Shown in pieces: positions 17,494-25,553 of a stretch of 64,000 nucleotides of DNA (within the stretch, counting starts at the first letter, position 1; the number at the start of each line of letters is the position of its first letter). Source of the stretch: Tumebacillus algifaecis (GTDB lineage Bacteria > Bacillota > Bacilli > Tumebacillales > Tumebacillaceae); NCBI RefSeq assembly GCF_002243515.1, contig NZ_CP022657.1, forward strand, positions 650,001 through 714,000. Reading direction: 5' to 3'. Under the pieces are notes generated by a model that had not been told where the DNA came from, did no database searches, and was given only the letters and a program-made list of their open reading frames with translations. The translations under genes were made by a program, and so were the position numbers.

Positions 17494-18594
17494 ATGTCTA
17501 CGTTAGCTATTGAACTGAAAAAAGAGGACGAGCAAAAAGTTGCCCAAGAGGCGTCGCAGCTGATTCAACGCGTCTCTTCCACCGGTACGCTGGAATTGGA
17601 TGCGCTGATGGACGATATCGGCAAGTTGGGCATGAAAACGCAGGAAAAGGCAGGCCAGACCTTGCAGATGCTGGACCGCCCGGTCAACGATCTGATGTCG
17701 GGCGATCGGGTGGAAGTGTCGAACATGATTCTCAAACTCCGTTCGGAGTGCGAAGGGCTCCAACAAAGCAAGAATGTCGGGCTGTTTGGGAAATTGCTTC
17801 GCAAAAGCCCGTTCAAAAACTATGTCTACAAATACCAATCGGTCAAAACGAACATCAACTCGATCGTGGGTGGACTGCGGGACGGTAAAGACACCCTCCA
17901 AGAAAACATCGCCTATATGCGCCAACTGAAGCGCACGTCGATGGAGGAAATCTACAACCTGCAAACCAAGATCGCGTTCGGTGACAAGCTGAAGGATCTG
18001 TTCGAAGTGGAGATCAACAAAGCGGACAACCCTTCGCGCAAAGCACACTTGGAGCGTGGACTGCGCAAGGTCGTGTCCCGCATCCAGTCGATGACCGAAA
18101 TGATCATGCTGTACAACCAAGCGATCGCAGCCACCGATATCATCAATGACAACAACGACAAGCTGATCGATGCGGTCAACAACGCGATCGACAAGACGGC
18201 CAACCTGATCACCGTCTCGGCGATGATCGCGATGGCGCTGGGCGATCAGGAGAAAGTGATCGCGGCGGTCGATGCGACCAACAAGACGTTGGAAGACCAG
18301 TTTAAAGAAAACGCGCGCCTGTTGCGAACCACGACTGAGCGCACCAACGAACTGCTGAGCAAGCCCTCGATGTCGATGGAAGCGGTCAATCAGGCGATTG
18401 GCGATCTGATGGCGGCACTCGATAGCTCGGAGCGTTCCAACCAGCAGATCATCCAGAGCTGCAATGATTACACGAGCAAAATGGCTTCGATCAACCAGCA
18501 GATGAGCCAACGCTTAGGGCTGGAAGCGGGTAACCAAGCTCCTGCTGCTGGCCGCGAGCTCGGCAACAATCGGATCAGCAACTTTTTAGAGTAA
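17494..18594 (+). CDS. telA: TelA/KlaA-family toxic anion resistance protein (YaaN-like)
   Basis: A 366-aa, almost wholly helical protein with TelA hallmarks: GLFGKLLRKSPFKNYVYKYQSV, INSIVGGLRDGKDTLQENIAYM, and NLITVSAMIAMALGDQEKVI. No membrane segment. AGGAGG precedes the ATG. TelA proteins occur with TerD/TerC and are associated with tellurite and lantibiotic tolerance; mechanism unknown. Together with XpaC it completes the Ter island. Confidence 0.93.
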   Translation: MSTLAIELKKEDEQKVAQEASQLIQRVSSTGTLELDALMDDIGKLGMKTQEKAGQTLQMLDRPVNDLMSGDRVEVSNMILKLRSECEGLQQSKNVGLFGKLLRKSPFKNYVYKYQSVKTNINSIVGGLRDGKDTLQENIAYMRQLKRTSMEEIYNLQTKIAFGDKLKDLFEVEINKADNPSRKAHLERGLRKVVSRIQSMTEMIMLYNQAIAATDIINDNNDKLIDAVNNAIDKTANLITVSAMIAMALGDQEKVIAAVDATNKTLEDQFKENARLLRTTTERTNELLSKPSMSMEAVNQAIGDLMAALDSSERSNQQIIQSCNDYTSKMASINQQMSQRLGLEAGNQAPAAGRELGNNRISNFLE

Positions 18595-18695
18595 AGACAT
18601 CCCTTTTTAGCGTAAAGACGTCTAAAGAAATGACACCCCCTCATACACTACGGTAACTGCAAACCTCAGGTCGAACCTGCGAGGAGGGCGTCGTT

Positions 18696-18803
18696 GTGGT
18701 TGAGGGGATTTTTATGGGGGGACTGATTCTGTTGCTGATCCTGGTCAGCAGCTCAGCGCGCGCCGAGTCGATCGCCGAACTGAGTGAGCAAGATCGGGAT
18801 TAA
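18696..18803 (+). CDS. Small 35-aa membrane or secreted peptide
   Basis: A GTG at 18696 follows AGGAGGG with 7-bp spacing, an unusually good ribosome site for a short frame. The peptide has one hydrophobic stretch (GGLILLLILVSSSARA) then an acidic tail (ESIAELSEQDRD). It could be a single-pass membrane peptide, or a signal-peptide-like sequence with Ala-x-Ala. A hairpin (CCTC-AGGT with ACCT-GCGAGG, 18664-18684) lies just upstream. No family recognised. Confidence 0.5.
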   Translation: MVEGIFMGGLILLLILVSSSARAESIAELSEQDRD

Positions 18804-18889
18804 GTCATGTTGCCAGCAGTATCCGAATCCTTTCTTATGTGCAGACTGGAAAAGATCATGATTGTGTTCAACCGAAAGGAGCATAAACG

Positions 18890-19450
18890 ATGTATGACAT
18901 TCTGATCGTCGGTGCTGGTCCAGCCGGAGCGAGCGCCGCATTGTTTGCAGCCAAAGCGGGAAAGAAGACAGTGGTCATCGACAGCGACCAGAGCATCACC
19001 AAACGCGCTTGGGTGGAAAATCATTACGGTGTGATGGAAGTCACAGGTCCTGAACTTGTGGAGACGGGCAAAAAACAGGCGGCCAAATTTGGTGCCGAAC
19101 TGGTGACAGGCAAAGTGGAAAACATCGTGAAAACGGACAACGGGTTTCGTGCCGAAACGGAAAACGGCCACTATGAGGCGGCCCATGTTCTGCTCGCCAC
19201 CGGCGTGATGGCCGATCTGGTTGACAAGATCGGCTTGCAGGTCAAAGCGGGCACCGAGCCGCATATCAAGACGAACATCGAGGTTGATCGGGATGGCAAA
19301 ACGAGCATCGATGGCATCTGGGCGGCGGGGACGATCGCCGGGGTCAGCGTGCATACGATCGTGACGGCAGGTGATGGCGCACGAGTTGCGATCAACATCC
19401 TCAGTGCGATCAACGGCACTCGCTATGTAGACCATGATGTGATGAAGTAA
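18890..19450 (+). CDS. Single-domain FAD-dependent oxidoreductase (thioredoxin-reductase-like, NAD domain missing)
   Basis: 186 aa, AAAGGAG ribosome site. The Rossmann FAD motif ILIVGAGPAGASAALFAAKAG opens the protein, HVLLATG is the second FAD/ATG motif, and DGIWAAGTIAGVSVHTIVTAGDG closes the FAD-binding fold. Thioredoxin reductases are about 310 aa; here the NAD(P)H domain and its redox CxxC are absent, as if excised, while both FAD halves join cleanly. It is a stand-alone gene ended by a long perfect palindrome. Electron donor and acceptor unknown. Confidence 0.85.
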   Translation: MYDILIVGAGPAGASAALFAAKAGKKTVVIDSDQSITKRAWVENHYGVMEVTGPELVETGKKQAAKFGAELVTGKVENIVKTDNGFRAETENGHYEAAHVLLATGVMADLVDKIGLQVKAGTEPHIKTNIEVDRDGKTSIDGIWAAGTIAGVSVHTIVTAGDGARVAINILSAINGTRYVDHDVMK

Positions 19451-19474
19451 TACCCGACCCGGATGCTTGCTGTC

Positions 19475-19514
19475 TCGCGAAAAAGCCTTGGCAGTTGCCA
19501 AGGCTTTTTCGCGA
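19475..19514. terminator. Perfect 19-bp stem terminator
   Basis: TCGCGAAAAAGCCTTGGCA pairs fully with its complement across a 2-nt centre; A- and T-runs in each arm make it able to work in either direction. Confidence 0.9.
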
Positions 19515-19569
19515 AACAACAGGCGTCTATTTGTTATCATGGAGTGGATGTGAATGTGGAGGGAAGCGC

Positions 19570-20250
19570 ATGAGAATCGCCATTTTGATTGCGGATGATG
19601 ATCCGCACATTCGGAAGTTGGTCGCGTTTTATTTACAGAAGGAAGGCTATCAAATCTTGCAGGCTGAAGATGGACAAGCGGCATCGCTGCTGTTGGAATC
19701 GGAGCGCGTGCACTTGGCGATCGTCGATGTGATGATGCCAGGCAAAGACGGGCTCGAGCTGTGTCGGGAAATCAGAGATCATTATGACATCCCGGTCATC
19801 CTACTGACCGCCAAAGGGCAAGTGGAAGATAAGGAGCGCGGTTTTCTGTCGGGCACCGACGATTATCTGGTCAAGCCGTTTGAGCCGCGCGAACTGCTGT
19901 TGCGGATCAAGGCGTTGCTACGGCGCTATCAGGTCGCGGCGGTGCAGGCGATCACCATCGGCGGGACGCGGATTGACCGGTTGAGTCATGAGGTGCACAT
20001 CGGGGAGCGCGTTCTGTTGCTACCGCGGCGGGAGTTTGAACTGTTGTTTCAACTGGCCAGTCATCCCGATCGCGTGTTCACCCGTGAACAATTGCTCGAT
20101 CTGATCTGGGGTGCTGGGTATCAAGGCGATTCGCGGACCATCGATGTGCACGTCAAACGCCTGCGCGAGCGCTTTGCCGATCTACCGCAAGATTTTGTGA
20201 TCACGACGGTGCGGGGCATCGGATATAAGCTTGAGGTGCAGTCCGCATGA
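19570..20250 (+). CDS. OmpR-family response regulator
   Basis: ATG 19570 after GGAGGGAAG; 226 aa. The receiver domain has the acidic pocket ADDD (9-11), phosphoacceptor Asp53 (AIVDVMMPGKDG) and Lys in YLVKPF. The winged-helix domain ends in SRTIDVHVKRLRERF and TVRGIGYKLE. It overlaps the histidine kinase gene by 4 bp. Likely controls the MMPL exporter encoded just downstream. Confidence 0.93.
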   Translation: MRIAILIADDDPHIRKLVAFYLQKEGYQILQAEDGQAASLLLESERVHLAIVDVMMPGKDGLELCREIRDHYDIPVILLTAKGQVEDKERGFLSGTDDYLVKPFEPRELLLRIKALLRRYQVAAVQAITIGGTRIDRLSHEVHIGERVLLLPRREFELLFQLASHPDRVFTREQLLDLIWGAGYQGDSRTIDVHVKRLRERFADLPQDFVITTVRGIGYKLEVQSA

Positions 20251-21623
20251 AGTCGCTCTACGTGCGGACTGTGCTGATAACGGTGGTGATCGTATGTTTG
20301 AGTGCGCTGTTTGGCTTTTGGTTGACCAACCTGTATTACCAGTTCAACATGAAGGGCTACAACGAACAGAAATTGTACGAGATCGCTTCAGAGACGGTCG
20401 CTTTGTATGAGCGCAATCCGCAGATCGATCTCGATTCCTATCTGAAAAGCATCGCAAAATTGAACTATCAGCTCTATCTGGTCGATGAACAGTTGCAGGT
20501 CCGCACGTACGGCGACCCGTTCCGTGAGCAGAGCCTCGACACCGAGGTGATGTTACAGGTGCAGGCGGGACAGACCTATTTCGGGTCGGAGCATGTGCGC
20601 GGCCTGTTTGTGACCGGATTTTTTGAAAATACATTGGCGAACTCGATCGGAGTGCCGCTGCGGGCGGAGCAGCAGACCTATGCGCTGTTTCTGCGGCCGA
20701 ATCTTGAACGGATGTTTGGCGAAGTGCGGGTGATGTTTGCCCGACTGCTGTTGTATACGTTTGGCTTTTCCTTGCTGTTGATCCTGATCTCGACTCGCTA
20801 TTTGGTCAATCCGATCCAGAAATTGACCGAAGCGACGAAGCGGGTGGCAGAAGGCGATTTTGAGATTGAGATGGACGTGACGCGGGGCGATGAGATCGGA
20901 CGGTTGGCGCGTGATTTTTCGAAGATGGCAGCTTCACTGCGGCAGTTGGATGAGATGCGGCAGGAGTTCGTCGCCAACGTCTCGCATGAAATTCAATCGC
21001 CGCTGACCTCGATTCAAGGCTTTTCGCAGGCGTTGCGCACAGAGGAGATGACGGCAGAGGAGCGGGAAGCGTATCTGGAGATCATCGAGACGGAAAGCCG
21101 TCGCTTGTCGTCGCTCAGCAAGCAGTTGTTGACGCTCGCCTCGCTCGATCATGACGTGCAGTCGGGCGAGATCGTATCGTTTCGCCTCGACGAGCAGATT
21201 CGGGACGTGGTGAAGCTGGCCGAATGGCAGTGGTCGGAGCAGGACTTGAGCGTCGATCTGCGCTTGCAGCCTGTCACGGTGACAGGTCAAAAGCATTTTC
21301 TGAATCTGGTCTGGACCAATTTGATCGCCAACAGCATCAAGTTTACCGATCCGGGCGGCCAGATCACCGTCTTGCTGCGCGCTGAAGAGCAGGCGGTGAC
21401 GGTGGAGGTGCGTGACACGGGGATTGGAATTGCCGAGGAGGATGTGCCGTACTTGTTCGAGCGCTTTTACAAAGCGGACAAGACGCGCAATCGCAACCGA
21501 GCGAGCAGTGGGCTTGGCCTGTCGATCGTGCACAAGATCGTGCGGATGCACGGCGGGCAGGTGGAAGTGGCAAGTCTTGTCGGGGTGGGTACGACTTTTT
21601 GCGTCCGACTGCCGCAGATGTAA
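20247..21623 (+). CDS. Sensor histidine kinase
   Basis: 458 aa with two membrane segments (about 5-27 and 162-184) flanking an extracytoplasmic sensor of about 130 residues. A HAMP domain, the H-box FVANVSHEIQSPLTSI with phosphoacceptor His, and the ATPase domain motifs LIANSIKFTDPGG (N), RDTGIGIAEEDVPYLFERFY (G1/F) and SGLGLSIV (G2) follow. It forms a two-component system with the overlapping response regulator. The stimulus is unknown; the neighbouring MMPL transporter suggests an envelope or lipid stress. Confidence 0.93.
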   Translation: MKSLYVRTVLITVVIVCLSALFGFWLTNLYYQFNMKGYNEQKLYEIASETVALYERNPQIDLDSYLKSIAKLNYQLYLVDEQLQVRTYGDPFREQSLDTEVMLQVQAGQTYFGSEHVRGLFVTGFFENTLANSIGVPLRAEQQTYALFLRPNLERMFGEVRVMFARLLLYTFGFSLLLILISTRYLVNPIQKLTEATKRVAEGDFEIEMDVTRGDEIGRLARDFSKMAASLRQLDEMRQEFVANVSHEIQSPLTSIQGFSQALRTEEMTAEEREAYLEIIETESRRLSSLSKQLLTLASLDHDVQSGEIVSFRLDEQIRDVVKLAEWQWSEQDLSVDLRLQPVTVTGQKHFLNLVWTNLIANSIKFTDPGGQITVLLRAEEQAVTVEVRDTGIGIAEEDVPYLFERFYKADKTRNRNRASSGLGLSIVHKIVRMHGGQVEVASLVGVGTTFCVRLPQM

Positions 21624-21693
21624 TGTTCCGTTCATCTTCTATTCATCTGACTTGCTTATGATGCAGGTAAGAGATGAAGAGGGGGTTCCCAAG

Positions 21694-23868
21694 ATGAAAT
21701 GGCTGCATCGAGTGGCCGAGATGTCAAGTACCTCGAAGGGTGCCAAGTGGGTGATCAGCATCTGGCTTGTGCTGGCGATCGTTATGAGCATGGTGGCTCC
21801 GTCCGCCAAGGAGTGGTCGGTGTCCGAAGGGACGGGGTTAAACGACGATGCGCTGTCCATGCAGGCTCAGCAGTTGCTCGACCGCCAGTTTCCGACCAAT
21901 GATGGGCTGAGTGCGCTGTTAGTATTTCAAGACCAAGCGGGTTTGAAGCAGGCAGATTGGGAGAGCATCTTTACGGTCTCACGCTGGCTGGCTTCCTCCG
22001 ACAAACCGGGGGAAGTGCTCGGTGCCGTGCCGTTGCACGAGATGACGGAACCGAGTATGTCCTCACTGATCGATGAACATAAAACGACGCTGATGCTGCC
22101 CGTCCGACTGGAAAAAGGACTGGAAAATGATCAGGTTCGCGATGTGGTCGAAGCGATTCGCGTGCATGTTGAAGCGGGTCTCAACAGTGAGTTAACGTTT
22201 GCGATCACCGGTCCGGCCGGGATTGCGGCCGATTCGCTGTCCGTTTTTCGGAATGCTGATTTTGTGCTGATGACGGCGACTGTGGTGCTGATTCTGGTCA
22301 TGCTGTTGATCATGTACCGTTCGTTTGTCTTAGCTGTGATCCCGCTGCTTGTCTCTGGGTTGCTGTACACCATCACCAACCACTTGCTCGGGCTGATCGG
22401 TAAAAATGGTTGGGCAGAGGTAGAGACCCAAGCGCTGTCGATCATGATGATTCTGTTGTTCGCAGTGTTGACCGATTACTGCATGTTTGTGTTCTCACGT
22501 TACCGAGAGGAGCTATTACAGACCGAATCACAGTATGCGGCGATGCAAAAAGCGATCTCTCGCGTGGCGGAACCGGTGTTTTTCAGTGCCGGAACGATCT
22601 TGCTGGCTGTCGCGACGCTGTTTGTCGCCGTCTATGAGCCCTACCGCAACTTCGCTCCCGTCTTCATGACGGCGATGGCGGTGATCCTGCTGGGCGGTGT
22701 TACGTTGATTCCTGCAATCTTTGCCTTGTTGGGACGACGGGCATTCTGGCCGTACATTCCGAAGATCGGTGGAAAGGCGGAGCGGCCGAGCAGGCTGTGG
22801 GAGCGGGTGGCCAGGTTGGTGACCACTCGTCCGAAGCGCACGTTTTTCCTACTGTTGACAGCTTTTCTGCTGCTGATTCCGGTGACGTTTCAAATCGACT
22901 ATTCGTTCAATCTGATGAAGTCGTTCCCCGAAGCGACCTCGTCACGTCAGGGATTTGAAATGCTGGAAACTTCCTTTCCCAAAGGGGAATTGGCGCCCGT
23001 TACGGTACTGTTGCAGTCGGAGCAGGATCTGAGCGCGGACGATTTCCAACAACGCCTCGTTGCACTGGCTACCGCTCTTCAGAACGAGGAGGGCGTGTAT
23101 TCGGTAGCTGCTCCGGCGAACTCGGCTCAGCTATCGGAGGATAAGCACACCGCGCGCTGGCGGATGGTGCTCACCGACAATCCGTATGATGTCGAAGCGC
23201 TAGATGCGCTCCAACAACTGCGGGATCGCCAAAAAACGCTGTTAGAAGCAAGCGGGCTCAATCCGCAGACGAACGAGCTGCTGTTTAGCGGACAGACGCC
23301 TATACAGAGCGATGTCCGCGAACTGAACGGGCGCGATACGTTTTGGGTGATTGCAGTTGTCATCGTTTTGATCGCCGTTTTGTTGACAGTAGCGACCCGT
23401 TCGCTGATCGCGCCGCTCTATATGTTGGGTACAATCCTGCTGACGTATGGGGCAACGCTAGGTATAACCTGGCTTTTGTTCCATCACGTGCTGGGCTATG
23501 AGGCCATTTCGTATCGCATTCCGCTGTATGCGTTCGTGTTTATCGTGGCGCTGGGGGTTGACTACAATCTGATGCTCTTTGCCCGCATCCGAGAGGAAGC
23601 ACAACGCGCAACGGTCGCAGAAGCGATTCGCCGTGGCGTAAGCAAGACAGGCAAGGTGATCACGTCGGCCGGATTGATCCTCGTCGCGACCTTCTCCGTG
23701 CTGATCACCCAGCCACTGTTGGAGTTGAAAGCGTTTGGCGCGGTGGTGGCGATTGGGATCCTACTCGATACGTTCTTGGTTCGCGGACTATTGATGCCAT
23801 CTTTGATGATGATGTTGGGCCAGTGGAACTGGTGGCCTAGTAAAATGCAAAAAGAAAAGGGGAGATAG
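21694..23868 (+). CDS. MMPL/RND-type membrane transporter
   Basis: ATG 21694 has GAAGAGGGGG 8 bp upstream; earlier in-frame starts would lie inside the kinase gene. The 724-aa protein has the two-fold MMPL layout: one TM helix, a large outer loop, five TMs, then the same again. It carries MMPL motifs such as LTDYCMFVFSRYREELL and ALGVDYNLMLFARIREEA, the Asp/Tyr residues of the proton relay. It lacks lipid-synthesis genes nearby. It likely exports a lipid, surfactant-like compound or drug under control of the adjacent two-component system. Confidence 0.9.
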   Translation: MKWLHRVAEMSSTSKGAKWVISIWLVLAIVMSMVAPSAKEWSVSEGTGLNDDALSMQAQQLLDRQFPTNDGLSALLVFQDQAGLKQADWESIFTVSRWLASSDKPGEVLGAVPLHEMTEPSMSSLIDEHKTTLMLPVRLEKGLENDQVRDVVEAIRVHVEAGLNSELTFAITGPAGIAADSLSVFRNADFVLMTATVVLILVMLLIMYRSFVLAVIPLLVSGLLYTITNHLLGLIGKNGWAEVETQALSIMMILLFAVLTDYCMFVFSRYREELLQTESQYAAMQKAISRVAEPVFFSAGTILLAVATLFVAVYEPYRNFAPVFMTAMAVILLGGVTLIPAIFALLGRRAFWPYIPKIGGKAERPSRLWERVARLVTTRPKRTFFLLLTAFLLLIPVTFQIDYSFNLMKSFPEATSSRQGFEMLETSFPKGELAPVTVLLQSEQDLSADDFQQRLVALATALQNEEGVYSVAAPANSAQLSEDKHTARWRMVLTDNPYDVEALDALQQLRDRQKTLLEASGLNPQTNELLFSGQTPIQSDVRELNGRDTFWVIAVVIVLIAVLLTVATRSLIAPLYMLGTILLTYGATLGITWLLFHHVLGYEAISYRIPLYAFVFIVALGVDYNLMLFARIREEAQRATVAEAIRRGVSKTGKVITSAGLILVATFSVLITQPLLELKAFGAVVAIGILLDTFLVRGLLMPSLMMMLGQWNWWPSKMQKEKGR

Positions 23869-24318
23869 ATGATGTTGTCGAGCGTGCTGTTATTTCTTCA
23901 TTTGAGCGGACTGGCTGTGTGGCTAGGGGCTGCTGTGCTGTTGACCATTTTGTTTGCCGTCTTGAAAAAACAGAGTGACAATTCGCTGTTGCTGCTCTGC
24001 ACCAAACTTGTCAATCGTTTGCTCAGCGTTGCCGCCTTGACCGTGTTGATCTCCGGAGGCGGGCTGATCGAACTGCTCGGCTGGCGGGGGATGGACAAAC
24101 CGTTCTGGCTGTCGTTTATGGAACAGGCTGGAGGAACGGTAATCCTGCTGTTTATCGCTCTGTTCACATGGCAGAGCCGTCGCTTAGTCAAGCGCTTGAA
24201 GCAAAGCAAAGAGCAAGGGCAGGCTTCGAAAATCGCTGGCTGGTATGCAGGGGCGATGGGTATTTTCACCGTCGCGATCACGGGCGTGTTGCTGGTGGTC
24301 AGCCTGCGGCTGGCATAA
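23869..24318 (+). CDS. Small four-TM membrane protein (CopD/DUF-like)
   Basis: 149 aa starting one base after the MMPL stop codon. Four hydrophobic segments (about 4-29, 46-66, 82-106 and 126-147) with FLHLSGLAVWLGAAVLLTI, which resembles CopD/YozB-type membrane proteins with a conserved His in helix 1. Co-transcribed with the MMPL gene; it may assist the transporter. Function not known. Confidence 0.75.
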   Translation: MMLSSVLLFLHLSGLAVWLGAAVLLTILFAVLKKQSDNSLLLLCTKLVNRLLSVAALTVLISGGGLIELLGWRGMDKPFWLSFMEQAGGTVILLFIALFTWQSRRLVKRLKQSKEQGQASKIAGWYAGAMGIFTVAITGVLLVVSLRLA

Positions 24319-24357
24319 AAAAGGGCTGGGGTCGCGGTTGCGATCTCGGCCCTTTTT
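24318..24357 (+). terminator. Terminator after the MMPL unit
   Basis: AAAAGGGC pairs with GCCCTTTT around an inner TCGC/GCGA helix, with T-rich end. Confidence 0.85.
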
Positions 24358-24397
24358 GCTATTATTTTCTGACATTTAATTGTTTGAATGAAATGGG

Positions 24398-24426
24398 TTG
24401 ACAGATCGAGCGTTTCGAGTGATAAT
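24398..24426 (+). promoter_or_regulatory. Sigma-A promoter of the Fe(III) transporter operon
   Basis: TTGACA, exactly 17 bp, then GATAAT. The perfect Fur box begins 9 bp after the -10 element. Confidence 0.85.
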
Positions 24427-24434
24427 ACAAACGG

Positions 24435-24449
24435 TGATAATGATTATCA
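24435..24449. promoter_or_regulatory. Perfect Fur box
   Basis: TGATAATGATTATCA matches the 7-1-7 Fur consensus at every position and covers the expected transcription start, so iron-loaded Fur should block the operon. Confidence 0.93.
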
Positions 24450-24485
24450 ATTACAACTAGAGCACAAAAGGAGATACATAGACTT

Positions 24486-25553
24486 ATGAAACGTTACAAA
24501 TTGATCCCGACTTTGCTGGCCGGCGTGATGGCAGCAGGGTTGTTGGCAGGCTGCGGTACAAAAGAAGAAACGACACCGGCTGACTCCGAGCCGAAAAAAG
24601 AACAGATCGTCAACGTCTACACGGCGCGAAACTATGAAGTCGATGGCGTTCTCTATAAACAATTCACCGATGAGACGGGCATCAAGGTCAACGTGGTAGA
24701 AGGCAAAGCGGAAGAATTGATCGAACGGATGAAGCGCGAAGGACAGAGCTCGTCGGCCGACCTGTTCGTCACCGTTGACGGCGGTGTGCTGAACAACGCG
24801 AAAGAAGCGGGCGTGCTGCAAAAGGTGGAATCGAAGGTGATCGACGAGCAGGTTCCGGCGCATCTGCGCGATACGGACAACCAATGGATCGGTTTGTCCA
24901 CTCGCGCACGCGTCATCGTGTATTCGAAAGACCGCGTCAAGCCGGAGCAGTTGTCCACCTATGAAGATCTGGCAACTGATAAGTGGAAAGGGAAAGTGCT
25001 GGTGCGCTCCTCAACTTCCCTGTACAACCAGTCTCTGGTCGCGTCTCTGATCGAATTGAACGGTGAGCAAAAAACGGAAGAATGGGCAAAAGGCATCACA
25101 GCCAATCTGGCGCGCAATCCGGAAGGCGGCGACCGTGACCAAGCGAAAGCGATCGCGGCAGGCGTCGGTGATGTAGCGATCATGAACACCTACTACTTCG
25201 GCGCGATGCTGAACTCGAAAGATCAGGAAGAAGTGAAAGCTGCTCAGCAACTCGGCGTCTTCTTCCCGAACCAAGACACGAACGGCACGCACGTGAACAT
25301 CTCGGGCATGGGCTTGACCAAGCATAGCAAGAACAAGGAAAATGCGGTCAAACTGATTGAATTTATGACCAGCGAGAAATCACAGACGACGATAACCCAA
25401 GCCAACTATGAATTCCCGGTCAACGCAAAAGCGGATCGTCCGGAACTGCTCAAAACTTGGGGCGACTTTAAGGCACAGAAAGTAGACTTTGCGAAGCTTG
25501 GTACTTATAACAAGCAAGCGCTGCTGATGATGACCAAGGTTGGTTGGAAATAA
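24486..25553 (+). CDS. Fe(III) ABC transporter substrate-binding lipoprotein
   Basis: 355 aa with a lipoprotein signal ending LLAGC (Cys23). The family pattern of FbpA/FutA-type ferric-binding proteins is clear: VNVYTARNYEVDGVLYKQF, the ligand tyrosines around MNTYYFGAML, and NISGMGLTKHSKNKENAVKLIEF. It captures ferric iron outside the membrane and hands it to the permease, whose start overlaps this stop codon. Controlled by the perfect Fur box upstream. Confidence 0.93.
   Translation: MKRYKLIPTLLAGVMAAGLLAGCGTKEETTPADSEPKKEQIVNVYTARNYEVDGVLYKQFTDETGIKVNVVEGKAEELIERMKREGQSSSADLFVTVDGGVLNNAKEAGVLQKVESKVIDEQVPAHLRDTDNQWIGLSTRARVIVYSKDRVKPEQLSTYEDLATDKWKGKVLVRSSTSLYNQSLVASLIELNGEQKTEEWAKGITANLARNPEGGDRDQAKAIAAGVGDVAIMNTYYFGAMLNSKDQEEVKAAQQLGVFFPNQDTNGTHVNISGMGLTKHSKNKENAVKLIEFMTSEKSQTTITQANYEFPVNAKADRPELLKTWGDFKAQKVDFAKLGTYNKQALLMMTKVGWK

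Noticed and set aside
18601-18690. Possible riboswitch between telA and the 35-aa peptide
   Set aside because: Only one short hairpin is visible and no conserved aptamer blocks are recognised.
21412-21693. Upstream extension of the MMPL protein into the kinase gene
   Set aside because: A good ribosome site precedes ATG 21694, and the extension would read out of frame through conserved kinase motifs.
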